Assembly (NCBI GenBank): GCA_023439545.1
Contig: JAEXNT010000043.1
Location: 62,001 to 126,000 of the forward strand
Direction of reading: 5' to 3'
DNA: 64,000 bases
From: Bacillota bacterium
GTDB lineage: Bacteria > Bacillota > Clostridia > Acetivibrionales > DTU013
Shown here one piece after another: positions 6,866 through 15,964 of this stretch. Each line of letters starts with the position of its first letter. Position 1 is the stretch's first letter. The notes beneath the pieces were generated by a model, which saw nothing but the letters and a program-made list of their open reading frames with translations, ran no database searches and was not told the origin of the DNA. The position numbers and the translations under genes were made by a program.

Positions 6866-7441
6866 CTACCCATTCAACATCTCTTCATAAACAAAACACT
6901 CCGTAATATGGTCATTGACCATGCCTGCAGCTTGCATGAACGCATAAATTATAGTCGAGCCGATGAACTTAAACCCCAATTTTTTCAAGTCCTTGCTTAC
7001 CTTATCGGAAAGAGGTGTGCTTACGGGCAAATCCCCTATATTCTCCCAATGGCCTGTAATAGGTGTATAATCAACATATCTCCATATGAATTTATCAAAA
7101 CTCCCGTATTCTTCTATAACTCTTAAAAAAGCCGTGGCATTACTCACAGCCGCATTAATTTTCAGACGGTTTCTTATTATTTTCTCGTTTGACATGAGTT
7201 CTTGAACCTTTTTATCGCTGTAAAGGGCTACCTTATTGGGGTTAAACCCGTCAAAAGCTTGTCTGAAGGCTTCTCTCCTGTTAAGCACGGTTATCCACGT
7301 AAGTCCTGCCTGCATACCTTCTAAAATAAGCAGTTCAAACAGCTTGCCATCATCGTGTACAGGCCGACCCCATTCCTTGTCATGATAGTCTATGAGTATG
7401 GGGGTACCTCCAGCCCAGGAACACCTTGTTTTTTCATTCAT
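6866..7441 (-). CDS. tag: DNA-3-methyladenine glycosylase I
   Basis: Tag excises 3-methyladenine from alkylated DNA in base excision repair. The 191-residue product matches the family length. Residues C7, H20, H178 and C182 correspond to the zinc ligands of E. coli Tag, and DKEWGRPVHDD, LEGMQAGLTWITVLNRRE and the GF(K)FIGSTI segment are family hallmarks. It ends just upstream of a stretch without genes, and a YciI-like gene precedes it by 12 nt, so the two are probably co-transcribed. Confidence 0.94.
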   Translation of the reverse strand: MNEKTRCSWAGGTPILIDYHDKEWGRPVHDDGKLFELLILEGMQAGLTWITVLNRREAFRQAFDGFNPNKVALYSDKKVQELMSNEKIIRNRLKINAAVSNATAFLRVIEEYGSFDKFIWRYVDYTPITGHWENIGDLPVSTPLSDKVSKDLKKLGFKFIGSTIIYAFMQAAGMVNDHITECFVYEEMLNG

Positions 7442-7453
7442 AAAACCTGTCCT

Positions 7454-7753
7454 CTATTCAATAGTATTTTCTGATAAAACTACTAAATCCCACGCAAAAA
7501 GTTTGTACCGGTAAAGACCTCGTTCCACGAGTGGATCGTTCCGGGCAATTTCTTGTGCTTCCTCAAAATTTTCGGCCTTTAGGAGAATCATTCCTCCATC
7601 TGTGTTTGAAAATCCGCCGCCTATGAAATACCGTTCTCCGGCAACATTCTCCACATAGGCCATATGATCCTGAAAGTCCTGATCGGTAAGGTTTTTCTCC
7701 CCAACCTTGTAATCAATTCTGACGTATAATTTGTCCCCCTTTTTCATACTCAT
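7454..7753 (-). CDS. YciI-like protein
   Basis: A 99-residue protein with the YCII (dimeric alpha-beta barrel) pattern: a first strand, the conserved histidine of DQDFQDHMAYV near residue 30, a GG turn (FIGGGFSNTDGGMILLKAE) and the helix EEAQEIARNDPLVERGLY. YciI proteins are thought to be small enzymes or binding proteins; the substrate is unknown. It overlaps no neighbour and leads into tag by 12 nt. Confidence 0.75.
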   Translation of the reverse strand: MSMKKGDKLYVRIDYKVGEKNLTDQDFQDHMAYVENVAGERYFIGGGFSNTDGGMILLKAENFEEAQEIARNDPLVERGLYRYKLFAWDLVVLSENTIE

Positions 7754-7859
7754 TGACCTCCCCTCCGATCTTTTTCATTAACCGCAACTAATCGTATCGT
7801 ACACTTTATAACTTAACAACTGTGTGTCATATTTGAAAACATGAATTTTTCATAGTTTT

Positions 7860-8130
7860 ATTTAACTATGATTTCATTATCCTTTTTTACCCTAGTAATA
7901 ATTTTTAAGATGATAATTACAAACAGGATTATTGATTCTATGCCGGCGGAAACCAAACGACCTTTTTACGTTTTTCCTATATCCTGTCGTGCGTTAGCCT
8001 TGTCATCAAAACTCCACTTTGCCAATAGCATCATAATAACCTGTGTTTTCGGTGATAAATCTTTCAAAATTATTGTACAGAATTTGAAGTTTTGTGTTAT
8101 ACAGGTCTACATAACCATCCTCCTTGTATT
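7860..8130 (-). pseudogene. Degenerate coding remnant
   Basis: The minus strand has AAGGAGG followed by ATG at about 8118, but the second codon is a stop. In a shifted frame a protein-like stretch (LYNTKLQILYNNFERFITEN, about 35 codons) runs to a stop; another frame continues with FDDKANARQDIGKT, a further stop, then about 36 codons ending in a hydrophobic segment (FVIIILKII). At least two frame changes and one stop would be needed for one protein. I do not recognise the family. The rest of 7754-8397 is AT-rich and holds only the hairpin at 8331. Confidence 0.35.
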
Positions 8131-8330
8131 TTTATGGCGTTAAAAACATTAAATAATGCAAAAACTCAGAATTTTGGTACGTATATTTGAACATTAATTC
8201 AAAAAATGAACAATACATTTATTCACAAACGATTGAGTCAATATATAAGCCTCCCTCATATACAATAATTAATTTTGCTTTTCCCTAACTTCTCTGCTTA
8301 TGGATTTAGCAGTGTTAACAAATACAACAA

Positions 8331-8361
8331 GGCGGCGTAACTAACTTTAGTTTTCGCCGCC
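8331..8361 (-). terminator. Terminator-like hairpin after the CD3324-type gene
   Basis: GGCGGCG and CGCCGCC pair perfectly (7 bp, 17-nt loop). The minus-strand downstream tract is only moderately T-rich (TTGTTGTATTT). Confidence 0.5.
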
Positions 8362-8397
8362 CTATTTGCTGACATAGAAGGTTATGTGCCGTTCATA

Positions 8398-8655
8398 TTA
8401 TTTGTATACGATTTTTCTGACCGTCTCCGTGGAAAGGCAGTATTCCTCGGCAAGCTCTTCAATACTCACTTTGTGGAAATACTTATTTCTGATTTCCTCA
8501 TTGCGCAGATTATAAAATGTTCTTGCCCCTGAATCATTACCCCACTTTTTGCGTTCAGTACTGCTTGGAATATAAAGAGTTTCCCCGGAAGCGTATTTCT
8601 GTATCTCTTTCAGCAGTTCATCCGGAAGAATTTCCGATGCATTTCGATATTTCAT
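8398..8655 (-). CDS. CD3324 family protein, Mor-like helix-turn-helix
   Basis: An 85-residue protein. It opens with MKYRNASEILPDELLKEIQ, passes through a GETLYIP turn and ends with a helix-turn-helix (IEELAEEYCLSTETVRKIVYK). This layout fits the small CD3324 family of putative regulators, related to the Mor/C domain of phage Mu activators. ATG 8655 was chosen over an upstream alternative because family members begin MKY. It sits 13 nt after the nucleotidyltransferase-like gene and may regulate it; that is inference from context. Confidence 0.7.
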   Translation of the reverse strand: MKYRNASEILPDELLKEIQKYASGETLYIPSSTERKKWGNDSGARTFYNLRNEEIRNKYFHKVSIEELAEEYCLSTETVRKIVYK

Positions 8656-8668
8656 TGAATGCACCCCA

Positions 8669-9709
8669 CTAACTGTTTTTTGCCAAAAACTGCTCCAGCG
8701 TATCATACTTATTCAGAACAACACCATGATTTTCGATCTCTGAAATGATATACTGCTCCAGTTCATACGCTCTTTGTTTAAAGGCGCTGAGGTCTGACGT
8801 GTCAAAACTCCCGAGCAGATCCATTTCCCGCAGACTGAATTCCTCTTTTATAATGTTGAGTTCGTTTTGCAGATTAATGGCATCCGGAAAAGCCCTCTCG
8901 TAATTTTGAGTATCACAATGATAGTAGATTCTGCGCCAGGTTAATGAACCTTCCTCATACCAGTCCGCCAGGTCCTCAAAGTCGGGCGTTTTTGCTTCAG
9001 CTGTCTTCAGCGGCTTGCGAGCTGCAAGAAATCTTCGTGTTGTGCTGATTATCAAGTGGCTTAGATTTTTCAATTCTTCAACCGATTTAGCTTTAACAAT
9101 TGCTTCGAAATAAATGATGAAGTTTTCGGGTACCTCCTTCATCCGTGCAAGTTCAACAGTTTCCAAATCAAGTCGTTGCCTGAAGTACGTTCCGTTAATG
9201 CAAGCGACTGCGATAGATAGATAACGGGCAATGAATCCCGCTGCCATCCTCACTTTGTAAAGCGAATCTTCAAACATCATGGTGCGGTATATTTCCATAG
9301 CGGCGTCCAACTTTTCAAGAGCTTTTTTCAACATGAAACCTTTATCCTGCAAGTTGGCTTTCAGTCTTTCCTGCATTGCAGCAAAACGTTTTTTATCTTC
9401 TTCATTACGGTAATACAGAATTATTGCGTCACCTAATCCGAAGGTGAAATCATCATTAAAATCTGCCATGTTCTCGATGCGCTGCCACGAACGGGGATAC
9501 AGGTCATGGCCTACACCGTCGATGATGAAAGTCTGCCCAAGCTTATTTCCGTTTTCGTTTGCAGGTACAAAATAATCAAAGCATTCACCGTGGCAGTCGT
9601 TTTCCAACGAATGCCCTGATATCGCTATCAGTAGGGCTATATCATCCTTGTATTTTTCTTGTATTTGCGCAATAGCCCAATTTGTCAGTTCTTTTTGGGT
9701 TGGTTTCAT
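8669..9709 (-). CDS. Nucleotidyltransferase-like protein with helical C-terminal domain
   Basis: A 346-residue protein not firmly recognised. Residues 1-115 resemble a minimal nucleotidyltransferase fold (DIALLIAISGHSLENDCHGE, then strands and the helix DEEDKKRFAAMQERL). The usual GSxxxG and SDxD catalytic signature is not clear: the segment SGHSLENDCHGECFDYFVP lacks the paired aspartates. Residues 125-230 form long helices like HEPN or kanamycin nucleotidyltransferase C-terminal domains. ATG follows GAGGTGAT. It is followed by a small CD3324-type regulator. An antibiotic-modifying, toxin-like or inactive role are all possible. Confidence 0.5.
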   Translation of the reverse strand: MKPTQKELTNWAIAQIQEKYKDDIALLIAISGHSLENDCHGECFDYFVPANENGNKLGQTFIIDGVGHDLYPRSWQRIENMADFNDDFTFGLGDAIILYYRNEEDKKRFAAMQERLKANLQDKGFMLKKALEKLDAAMEIYRTMMFEDSLYKVRMAAGFIARYLSIAVACINGTYFRQRLDLETVELARMKEVPENFIIYFEAIVKAKSVEELKNLSHLIISTTRRFLAARKPLKTAEAKTPDFEDLADWYEEGSLTWRRIYYHCDTQNYERAFPDAINLQNELNIIKEEFSLREMDLLGSFDTSDLSAFKQRAYELEQYIISEIENHGVVLNKYDTLEQFLAKNS

Positions 9710-9841
9710 TTATAATCACCTCGTCATTGATTGTGTTTAGGAATGATCATTCGTTAACAACAGTATATAGGCATGTAATATACATAACAATGCCGAGATT
9801 TATTGTAAAAGTTCTTACCCAGAATAGAATGCAAACAGGAT

Positions 9842-10363
9842 CTATTTTTCGAAATCCTTATATAACATACTTGGCTGAATTCCGGTATTGTTCTGGTATT
9901 TTCCGCTTTGATACTTTTCATATTTCCCTTCGATAGAGTGATAATAGATCTGGCAGATTTCAACCATAGGATAGATTTTGACCGGCTGGATGCACTGTAT
10001 CTCCAAAGTCCAGTAGCCACTAAACCCAACGTCCCCAAACCCGGCAGTCACATGTATGTACAGACCCAATCTTCCGATCGAAGACCGCCCTTCCAGCATG
10101 GGAACGTATTTGTCCGTTTTTGTGTACTCGTATGTCCTGCCCAGATACAGCCTTCCCGGTTCAAGAAGCAGACCCTCGTCCGGAATAATGATGCTTTTTG
10201 TCTTATTGACTTTTTTCATATCCAGGATATTATCTTCGTAGATGAGTAATTCATTATGTAATCTCAGATTGTAACTATTGGGATTCAGGAACTTCTCGTC
10301 GAAAGGCTCTATAACTATTTCCTTACCGATTCTTTTAAGTATTTCCCTGCCTGATAAAATCAT
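9842..10363 (-). CDS. dcd: dCTP deaminase
   Basis: Dcd converts dCTP to dUTP (or to dUMP in bifunctional members) for thymidylate synthesis. The 173-residue product has the trimer-forming core motifs MLEGRSSIGRLGL near residue 89 and HVTAGFGDVGFSGYWTLEI near residue 104, where the Glu of TLE is the general base. It starts with MILSGREILKRI, the normal N-terminus. It lies 26 nt downstream of the GGDEF gene and may share its transcript. Confidence 0.88.
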   Translation of the reverse strand: MILSGREILKRIGKEIVIEPFDEKFLNPNSYNLRLHNELLIYEDNILDMKKVNKTKSIIIPDEGLLLEPGRLYLGRTYEYTKTDKYVPMLEGRSSIGRLGLYIHVTAGFGDVGFSGYWTLEIQCIQPVKIYPMVEICQIYYHSIEGKYEKYQSGKYQNNTGIQPSMLYKDFEK

Positions 10364-10389
10364 CCCTGGCTCTCCTTCAGCGGCCGCCC

Positions 10390-11520
10390 CTATTTCTCTG
10401 CGATTCTCAAGGGTTCCCTTTCGATGGCTTCGCGCGGCTGGCCGATCTCGTCGTATGTCACTACTATGTTCTTTCCTATTGCCTTTGCATGATACAGCGC
10501 CTGGTCCGACTTTTCTATAACATCCTTTATTTCCTTCGCATGCCTTGGATATTGAGCGACTCCGCAGCTTACGGTCACTCTCTGATGCTCATCCTGTGCT
10601 CCGAGGTATATACGTTGTTTCTCAAGCTGCCTTCTGATCCTGTCCCCTACGCTTTTTGCTATGATGATGTCCATATCGCGTATAAGTATCATGAATTCCT
10701 CACCGCCGTAACGGATCGGTATATCGGACTTTCTCACGCACTGGCGTATTATGTCCGAAAACAGCATCAGCAGCTTATCACCGGACAAATGCCCATATGT
10801 GTCGTTAAAGCCCTTGAAATTATCTATATCGAACATGAGTACATTCAGGACAGTATTGTTGTCGTTTACATACTCGACTTCCTCCCTGACCTTCTGGTCG
10901 AGGTAGTGCCGGTTGGCAAGGCCTGTGAGCTTATCCGTACGCGCAAGCCTGAATTCCTTTTTGCGAAGCTCGTCGTACTTTTTCACCTCGAAATTGATCC
11001 TGGAGATCGCGAATGCAGCCATAAGGAATAACAGATCACGTATCACAAGAGTCGAATAAAGGATACTTTCCGTATAAAATTTCTCTGAGAAAATACAGGT
11101 TACAGTATAGACAACGGCGCTTATGACGCCGGCTCTCATGGTGCTGGCGAAATCGTTGTAAATTCCGCAGAGGCCTATGAGGAAAATAAGAAAGACATAA
11201 AGATCGGAATGAAGACCGCCCGTAAAAAGGATTAGCAGCAAAATCGAAATAATATCTATGTACAGTACCTTTGCCGAGAATTTTTTGCCTGTATTCACAT
11301 AAAACGCGGTAGCGGCGCCGTTGTAGATGGCGACAACGGCAAGCGACTCAAGAATCGCATCGCTCTGTATCTCGAACCTGTTGCTGGTTATGCTCAGAAC
11401 AGCGGAAAAGATAAATATCATCCAACGGTAAACCAGCATTAACATATTGCTTTGCATACCGGGATTGTTTATTTTGTTAGGGTTCTTTTCATCCTTCTGT
11501 GAGCTGTCCCTTTCTTCCAA
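10390..11520 (-). CDS. Membrane diguanylate cyclase (GGDEF)
   Basis: It makes the second messenger cyclic di-GMP from two GTP. The 376-residue product has about five transmembrane helices between residues 25 and 175, a short linker and a C-terminal GGDEF domain from about residue 185. The active-site loop is GGEEF, and an RxxD inhibitory site (RKSD) sits just before it, so activity and product inhibition are both expected. The start is a TTG after AGGGTGAT. The sensor part does not match a named input domain. Confidence 0.9.
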   Translation of the reverse strand: MEERDSSQKDEKNPNKINNPGMQSNMLMLVYRWMIFIFSAVLSITSNRFEIQSDAILESLAVVAIYNGAATAFYVNTGKKFSAKVLYIDIISILLLILFTGGLHSDLYVFLIFLIGLCGIYNDFASTMRAGVISAVVYTVTCIFSEKFYTESILYSTLVIRDLLFLMAAFAISRINFEVKKYDELRKKEFRLARTDKLTGLANRHYLDQKVREEVEYVNDNNTVLNVLMFDIDNFKGFNDTYGHLSGDKLLMLFSDIIRQCVRKSDIPIRYGGEEFMILIRDMDIIIAKSVGDRIRRQLEKQRIYLGAQDEHQRVTVSCGVAQYPRHAKEIKDVIEKSDQALYHAKAIGKNIVVTYDEIGQPREAIEREPLRIAEK

Positions 11521-11542
11521 AATATCACCCTATCAATTGCAT

Positions 11543-11884
11543 TCACTTTAGGTCAATGCCGGTAAACTTCGGTTTGTCCCCATTCAGATCCACTTTGACA
11601 TGGTTGTGGTTATCAAATCCCGATATTTGTTGATTGGTTGCCTTTATATATATATCGACACTTTTCCTTACATCGATAAATATCCTGTCAAATATTTCGC
11701 TCTGCATAATCCTTATTATGTTGTCCATGTACGTCAAAGGGGAATGAGCCGTCTTAGCCTCCAATATGACCGGTATCTTCGCATCAGTATCGGGTCCGAA
11801 CACCTGTGCATGGATACAGCCAGGTTCGATAACATTGTCTGTTGGATAGAGCATGTCCCTTTCAAAAAGAAGATCGGATTTCAT
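11543..11884 (-). CDS. Hypothetical protein
   Basis: A 113-residue soluble protein with no signal peptide or membrane helix. ATG follows GGAGGA by 6 nt, which supports translation. I recognise no motif; the sequence alternates strands and short helices (for example PVILEAKTAHSPLTYMDNI and IFIDVRKSVDIYIKA). It lies between a diguanylate cyclase (22 nt downstream) and a lytic transglycosylase. Confidence 0.6.
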   Translation of the reverse strand: MKSDLLFERDMLYPTDNVIEPGCIHAQVFGPDTDAKIPVILEAKTAHSPLTYMDNIIRIMQSEIFDRIFIDVRKSVDIYIKATNQQISGFDNHNHVKVDLNGDKPKFTGIDLK

Positions 11885-11932
11885 ATGAAGTCCTCCGCTA
11901 CGATATTTTGTACTTATAGTATAAAAATACCA

Positions 11933-12508
11933 TTAAAATTCGTTTTCGTAAAGTCTTTTGTACACCAAGTAGTTCTTTTTGACCTTTTTGACATATTGCT
12001 CTGTTTCCGGGAATGGGATGCGCGCAAGGGTTTTCCCGTCCGGGCTCAGGCTTTTGTCCCTGAGCCACTGGCTGACATTTCCGATGCCCCCGTTGTAGGA
12101 CGCCAGCGCGAGATCCATATCACCGAATTCCTCATACAGCGTAGAAAGGTACCAGCAGCCGATTTGTATATTGGTCTCGGGGTCAAACAGGTCGTCGCTT
12201 CCGTAACTCTTCATTTTCAGCTTGCCGGCTGCCCATTTGCCCGTTTTGGCAGATATCTGCATGAGACCCATGGCATTTGCATGGGAAACTGCGTCCGGTT
12301 TAAAATTACTTTCAGTATTGATTACAGCTGTTACAAGGTATGGATCAAGGTTGTATTTCTCCGAATATTCGCTGATCAAACCGGAATACTTCATGGGATA
12401 GATCGTTTTGACCGCGGTGTAAAGCGAATAAACCGCAGCAGCTGATACGATAAGCAAAACTACAAGAGCCGTAAGTAACCTTTTGACTTTTCTCTTCCTT
12501 TTAACCAT
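11933..12508 (-). CDS. Lytic transglycosylase (SLT domain), membrane-anchored
   Basis: It cleaves the glycan strands of peptidoglycan with formation of 1,6-anhydro ends. The 191-residue product starts with basic residues and one transmembrane helix (about 11-30), then an SLT/Slt70-like catalytic domain (about 45-185). The catalytic glutamate is E66 in INTESNF, followed by AMGLMQI and ALASYNGGIGNV, both hallmarks. The gene overlaps the end of coaE by 8 bp and has AGGAGTGG upstream. Confidence 0.93.
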   Translation of the reverse strand: MVKRKRKVKRLLTALVVLLIVSAAAVYSLYTAVKTIYPMKYSGLISEYSEKYNLDPYLVTAVINTESNFKPDAVSHANAMGLMQISAKTGKWAAGKLKMKSYGSDDLFDPETNIQIGCWYLSTLYEEFGDMDLALASYNGGIGNVSQWLRDKSLSPDGKTLARIPFPETEQYVKKVKKNYLVYKRLYENEF

Positions 12509-13118
12509 CAGAACGCTGCCACTCCTGCTTTTTTTGGAGGAACAGCCTTACGACCGTCTGTTCCAGATCCTCGATACTGCCGTTGTTGAATATGACTTCG
12601 TCCGCCAGTTTCAGATACTCGTCTTCCCTGAGCTGAGAATCTATCCTGTCGGATATTTCGCCATATGCAAAGCCGCTTCTTTGCATTACCCTGCTTATCC
12701 TCGTTTCGCGTTCGGCAGAAACCACCCATACTTCATCCGCTATATCCAAAAAGCCCTTTTCCACCGGTATCGGGGCGTCGATTACGATAATATCCCACTT
12801 ACCTGAATTTTTAATTATTTCCACCGTATCGTATATTTTTTCCGTAATATGCTTGTGAGTGATGCAATTGAGCGCATGCAGCTTTACCTTGTCCCCGAAA
12901 GCTATTGAAGCCAGTTTCGCCCTGTCAAGCTCACCGTTTTCACCGACTATATCCTTACCAAAATATTCCACCAGTTCGTCAAAAGCCTTGCCCCCAACTG
13001 CAGTCACACTCTTTGCCAGAACGTCGGCGTCGATCACTGCTGCGCCGAGATCCCTGAGAGTTCTTGAAACTGCGCTTTTACCGCTGCCTATGCCGCCTGT
13101 TACACCGATAATTTTCAT
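12501..13118 (-). CDS. coaE: Dephospho-CoA kinase
   Basis: CoaE phosphorylates the ribose 3' hydroxyl of dephospho-CoA, the last step of coenzyme A synthesis. The 205-residue product has the P-loop GGIGSGKS at residues 8-15, the DADVLAK motif and an ATP-lid RxxRxxxR-like segment (RISRVMQRSG). ATG 13118 was chosen, six nucleotides after AGGTGA. It lies 27 nt downstream of polA, a common pairing in Bacillota, and overlaps the transglycosylase gene. Confidence 0.94.
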   Translation of the reverse strand: MKIIGVTGGIGSGKSAVSRTLRDLGAAVIDADVLAKSVTAVGGKAFDELVEYFGKDIVGENGELDRAKLASIAFGDKVKLHALNCITHKHITEKIYDTVEIIKNSGKWDIIVIDAPIPVEKGFLDIADEVWVVSAERETRISRVMQRSGFAYGEISDRIDSQLREDEYLKLADEVIFNNGSIEDLEQTVVRLFLQKKQEWQRSDG

Positions 13119-13145
13119 CGTCATCACCTGTTTTGTCATACCCTC

Positions 13146-15836
13146 TTATTTTGTCTCATACCAGCTGGCGCCCGTTTTTACCTCGGCAACAAGCGGAACC
13201 TTCAAAGGCGCCGCATTTTGCATGCAATCCTGCAAAATACGTTCAACCTGCTCTCTCTCGCTGACATGCGTTTCTATTATGAGTTCGTCGTGTACCTGCA
13301 ATATAAGTCTCGATTTCATGTTATGTTCACCAAGCTCTTTATATACCTTCACCATTGCGATTTTGATAATATCGGCGGCGCTGCCCTGTATAGGCATGTT
13401 CATCGCAACACGCTCACCGAAGGACCGCATGTTGAAATTGCTGGATTTCAGTTCCGGCAGATACCTTCTCCTCTTGAACATCGTCTCCACAAAACCGTTT
13501 TTTCTGCCGTTTTCAACCGTATCGTGCATGTAGTTTTTCACGCCGGGATACCTCCCGAGGTATCCGTCGATATACTCGCGGGCTTCCTTCCTGGTTATGC
13601 CTATGTCCTTTGCCAGACTGAAATCGCCTATCCCGTAAACGATACCGAAGTTTACAGCCTTAGCCCTCGAACGGAGCAGCGGAGTCACCTGTTCTCTGGG
13701 AACGTTGAAAACGCCCGATGCGGTTGCCGTATGGATATCTTCATTGTTTCTGAAGGCAGCTATCATGTTTTCGTCCCCGGTGATATGAGAAAGCACCCTC
13801 AACTCTATCTGCGAATAATCTGCATCTGACAGCAGAAATTCATCATTTTCCGGTACGAATACCTTCCTGATTTCCCTTCCCATTTCAAGCTTGATCGGTA
13901 TATTCTGAAGATTCGGTTCCGTGCTGCTGATCCTGCCGGTAGCCGTTACAGTCTGGTTGAAGCTTGAATGTATCCTGCCGTCGGCCGGATTCACAACGTG
14001 CAGCAAGCCCTCTGCATATGTCGATTTCAGTTTCACAAGCGACCTGAATTCCAATATGCCCGAGACTATCTCGTGCTTTGAAGCCAACTGCTCCAGCACC
14101 TCGGCGTCTGTCGAATACCCGGTCTTGGTTTTTTTGAGCACAGGCAGGCCAAGCTTTTCGAAAAGGATCACTCCAAGCTGCTTCGGGGAGTTGATGTTGA
14201 ACTGCTCCCCGGCCAGGGTATATACCGCTTCCATCGAAGCCGTTATTTTCTCGTCCAGTTTTTTGGAGAACTGTTCAAGTCCTTCCGTGTTTACCTTAAA
14301 GCCTCTGTATTCCATGTCTGCCAGCACTTCGATCAGCGGCAGCTCTATCTCGTAATACAGCTCGTTCTGGCCATTCTGTTCTATCTGCCCGCCAATTACT
14401 TTTATCAGCTCCATTACAGTCCTGCTGTGGCGTACAGTGATCTCAGCCAGCTGCTCTGCGGATATCTCGGCAAAAGGAGTATAACCCTTGCCTTTCCCCG
14501 TAAGCTCCTGCAGAGATCCGAACGTGTGTCCAAGATATTCCTGAGCGAGCTCCGCAACCGTATAGGTGTCACGGGACGGGTTCAGGATATATGCTCCTAT
14601 CATCGTATCGAATGCAAGACCGTCAAACGGAATTCCCTTCCACTTGAGGTACACAATCAGGTTTTTAAGGTCATGGCCGTATATTTTTATAGATTTGTTC
14701 GAAAATACCGGGCTGAAAAGCTCAAGGAACTGCTCCTCGTTTATACCGTGCCCGACAGGTACGAATACATTTTCTTCGCCCCATGAAAGCGCTACCCCCG
14801 CGAGCGTCGATACGAATGCCTCGGTCCTGTCCAACAGCTGGAATACAGAGACCTCGCCTGCCGAGCTTATTGAGGCTATCGTCTGTGCAAGCGATATCGG
14901 GTCCTCCGCGATCGAAAAAGATAACTTTTCCAGGCTTTCAGCCGCTTTTGCCGATACTCCGGCGAGGCCGAATTTTTCAATAAAGCTCTTGAAATCAAGC
15001 CGTTTAAAAAGCTCATACAGCTTATCCCTGTCATAATCCTGCCTTTTCAGTTCTCCGACCTGGCAGAGTTCCGGCATATCCCTGTCAATAGTGGCGATAT
15101 GCTTGCTCATGAAGGCCAGGTCCCTGTTTGCCTCGAGCTTTTCACGCACGCTTTTCTTATCGATGTGTTCAAGATTTTCATATATGTTTTCTATGCTGCC
15201 ATAGGTCTTTATCAGTTCAAGGGCCGTTTTCTCGCCTATTCCGGGTACGCCGGGTATATTGTCCGATTTATCGCCCATGAGGCCTTTTACGTCAATGAAC
15301 TGCAGCGGCGTAACACCGTAATGTTCAGTAACTCCCCGTGCGTCGTAGGATTCTGTTTCGGTCCTGCCCCCTCTGGTAATGGGCAACAATATTTTGGTGT
15401 TTTCGGAGGCAAGCTGCAGGGAATCCCTGTCGCCCGTGACCACGACAACCTGCATGTTACCCGCTTCAGCGCACTTTGATACCGAACCTATGATATCGTC
15501 CGCCTCAAAGCCTTCCATCTCAAGTCTCTTAATGTTCATCGCATCAAGGACTTCCTTCATGTACGGCACCTGCTCCGCCAATTCGGGAGGCATCCCTTTC
15601 CTGGTGGCCTTATAGCCTTCAAACTGCAGATGCCTGAAGGTAGGAGCCTTAAGGTCAAAAGCCACGCAAAGGTATTGCGGCTTTTCTTCTTCGACGAATT
15701 TATTCAGTATGTTCAGAAAACCGAATATGGCGTTCGTATGCAAACCGTCCGAGGCCGTCATCTGAGCTCCCTGAAGACCGTAGAAAGCCCTGTTCAGTAT
15801 GCTGTTGCCATCTATGATCATTAATTTATCCGCCAT
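13146..15836 (-). CDS. polA: DNA polymerase I, exonuclease site degenerate
   Basis: Pol I fills gaps and removes RNA primers. The 896-residue product has an N-terminal 5'-3' exonuclease domain (about 1-300, IIDGNSILNRAFYG and GDRDSLQLA), a middle 3'-5' exonuclease-like domain (about 315-500) and a polymerase domain. In the middle domain the catalytic DxE motif is missing (EVSVFQLLDRTEAF), so proofreading is probably absent, as in Bacillus and Thermus. Polymerase motifs are DYSQIELR, the O-helix KAVNFGIVYG and QVHDE. ATG follows GGAGGTACAT. coaE follows 27 nt downstream. Confidence 0.96.
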   Translation of the reverse strand: MADKLMIIDGNSILNRAFYGLQGAQMTASDGLHTNAIFGFLNILNKFVEEEKPQYLCVAFDLKAPTFRHLQFEGYKATRKGMPPELAEQVPYMKEVLDAMNIKRLEMEGFEADDIIGSVSKCAEAGNMQVVVVTGDRDSLQLASENTKILLPITRGGRTETESYDARGVTEHYGVTPLQFIDVKGLMGDKSDNIPGVPGIGEKTALELIKTYGSIENIYENLEHIDKKSVREKLEANRDLAFMSKHIATIDRDMPELCQVGELKRQDYDRDKLYELFKRLDFKSFIEKFGLAGVSAKAAESLEKLSFSIAEDPISLAQTIASISSAGEVSVFQLLDRTEAFVSTLAGVALSWGEENVFVPVGHGINEEQFLELFSPVFSNKSIKIYGHDLKNLIVYLKWKGIPFDGLAFDTMIGAYILNPSRDTYTVAELAQEYLGHTFGSLQELTGKGKGYTPFAEISAEQLAEITVRHSRTVMELIKVIGGQIEQNGQNELYYEIELPLIEVLADMEYRGFKVNTEGLEQFSKKLDEKITASMEAVYTLAGEQFNINSPKQLGVILFEKLGLPVLKKTKTGYSTDAEVLEQLASKHEIVSGILEFRSLVKLKSTYAEGLLHVVNPADGRIHSSFNQTVTATGRISSTEPNLQNIPIKLEMGREIRKVFVPENDEFLLSDADYSQIELRVLSHITGDENMIAAFRNNEDIHTATASGVFNVPREQVTPLLRSRAKAVNFGIVYGIGDFSLAKDIGITRKEAREYIDGYLGRYPGVKNYMHDTVENGRKNGFVETMFKRRRYLPELKSSNFNMRSFGERVAMNMPIQGSAADIIKIAMVKVYKELGEHNMKSRLILQVHDELIIETHVSEREQVERILQDCMQNAAPLKVPLVAEVKTGASWYETK

Positions 15837-15907
15837 TATGTACCTCCGATCAAACGTATCCTCAATCACCCCAGGCATACGCCGTAGTCTTCGCTAGTTA
15901 ATTGTAC

Positions 15908-15936
15908 ACAAAAAAACGGCAGCCGTAAAGGCTGCC
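15908..15936 (-). terminator. Terminator of the ECF sigma/anti-sigma operon
   Basis: Minus strand GGCAGCC, 5-nt loop, GGCTGCC, then G and a run of seven T (15910-15916). It lies just after the anti-sigma gene. Confidence 0.88.
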
Positions 15937-15964
15937 ATTATTTTACCCGTTCAATAGTTAACGT

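Noticed and set aside
7868..8143. Plus-strand 91-codon frame
   Set aside because: No ribosome site and hydrophobic, AT-driven composition; the minus strand shows a better ribosome site with a dead gene.
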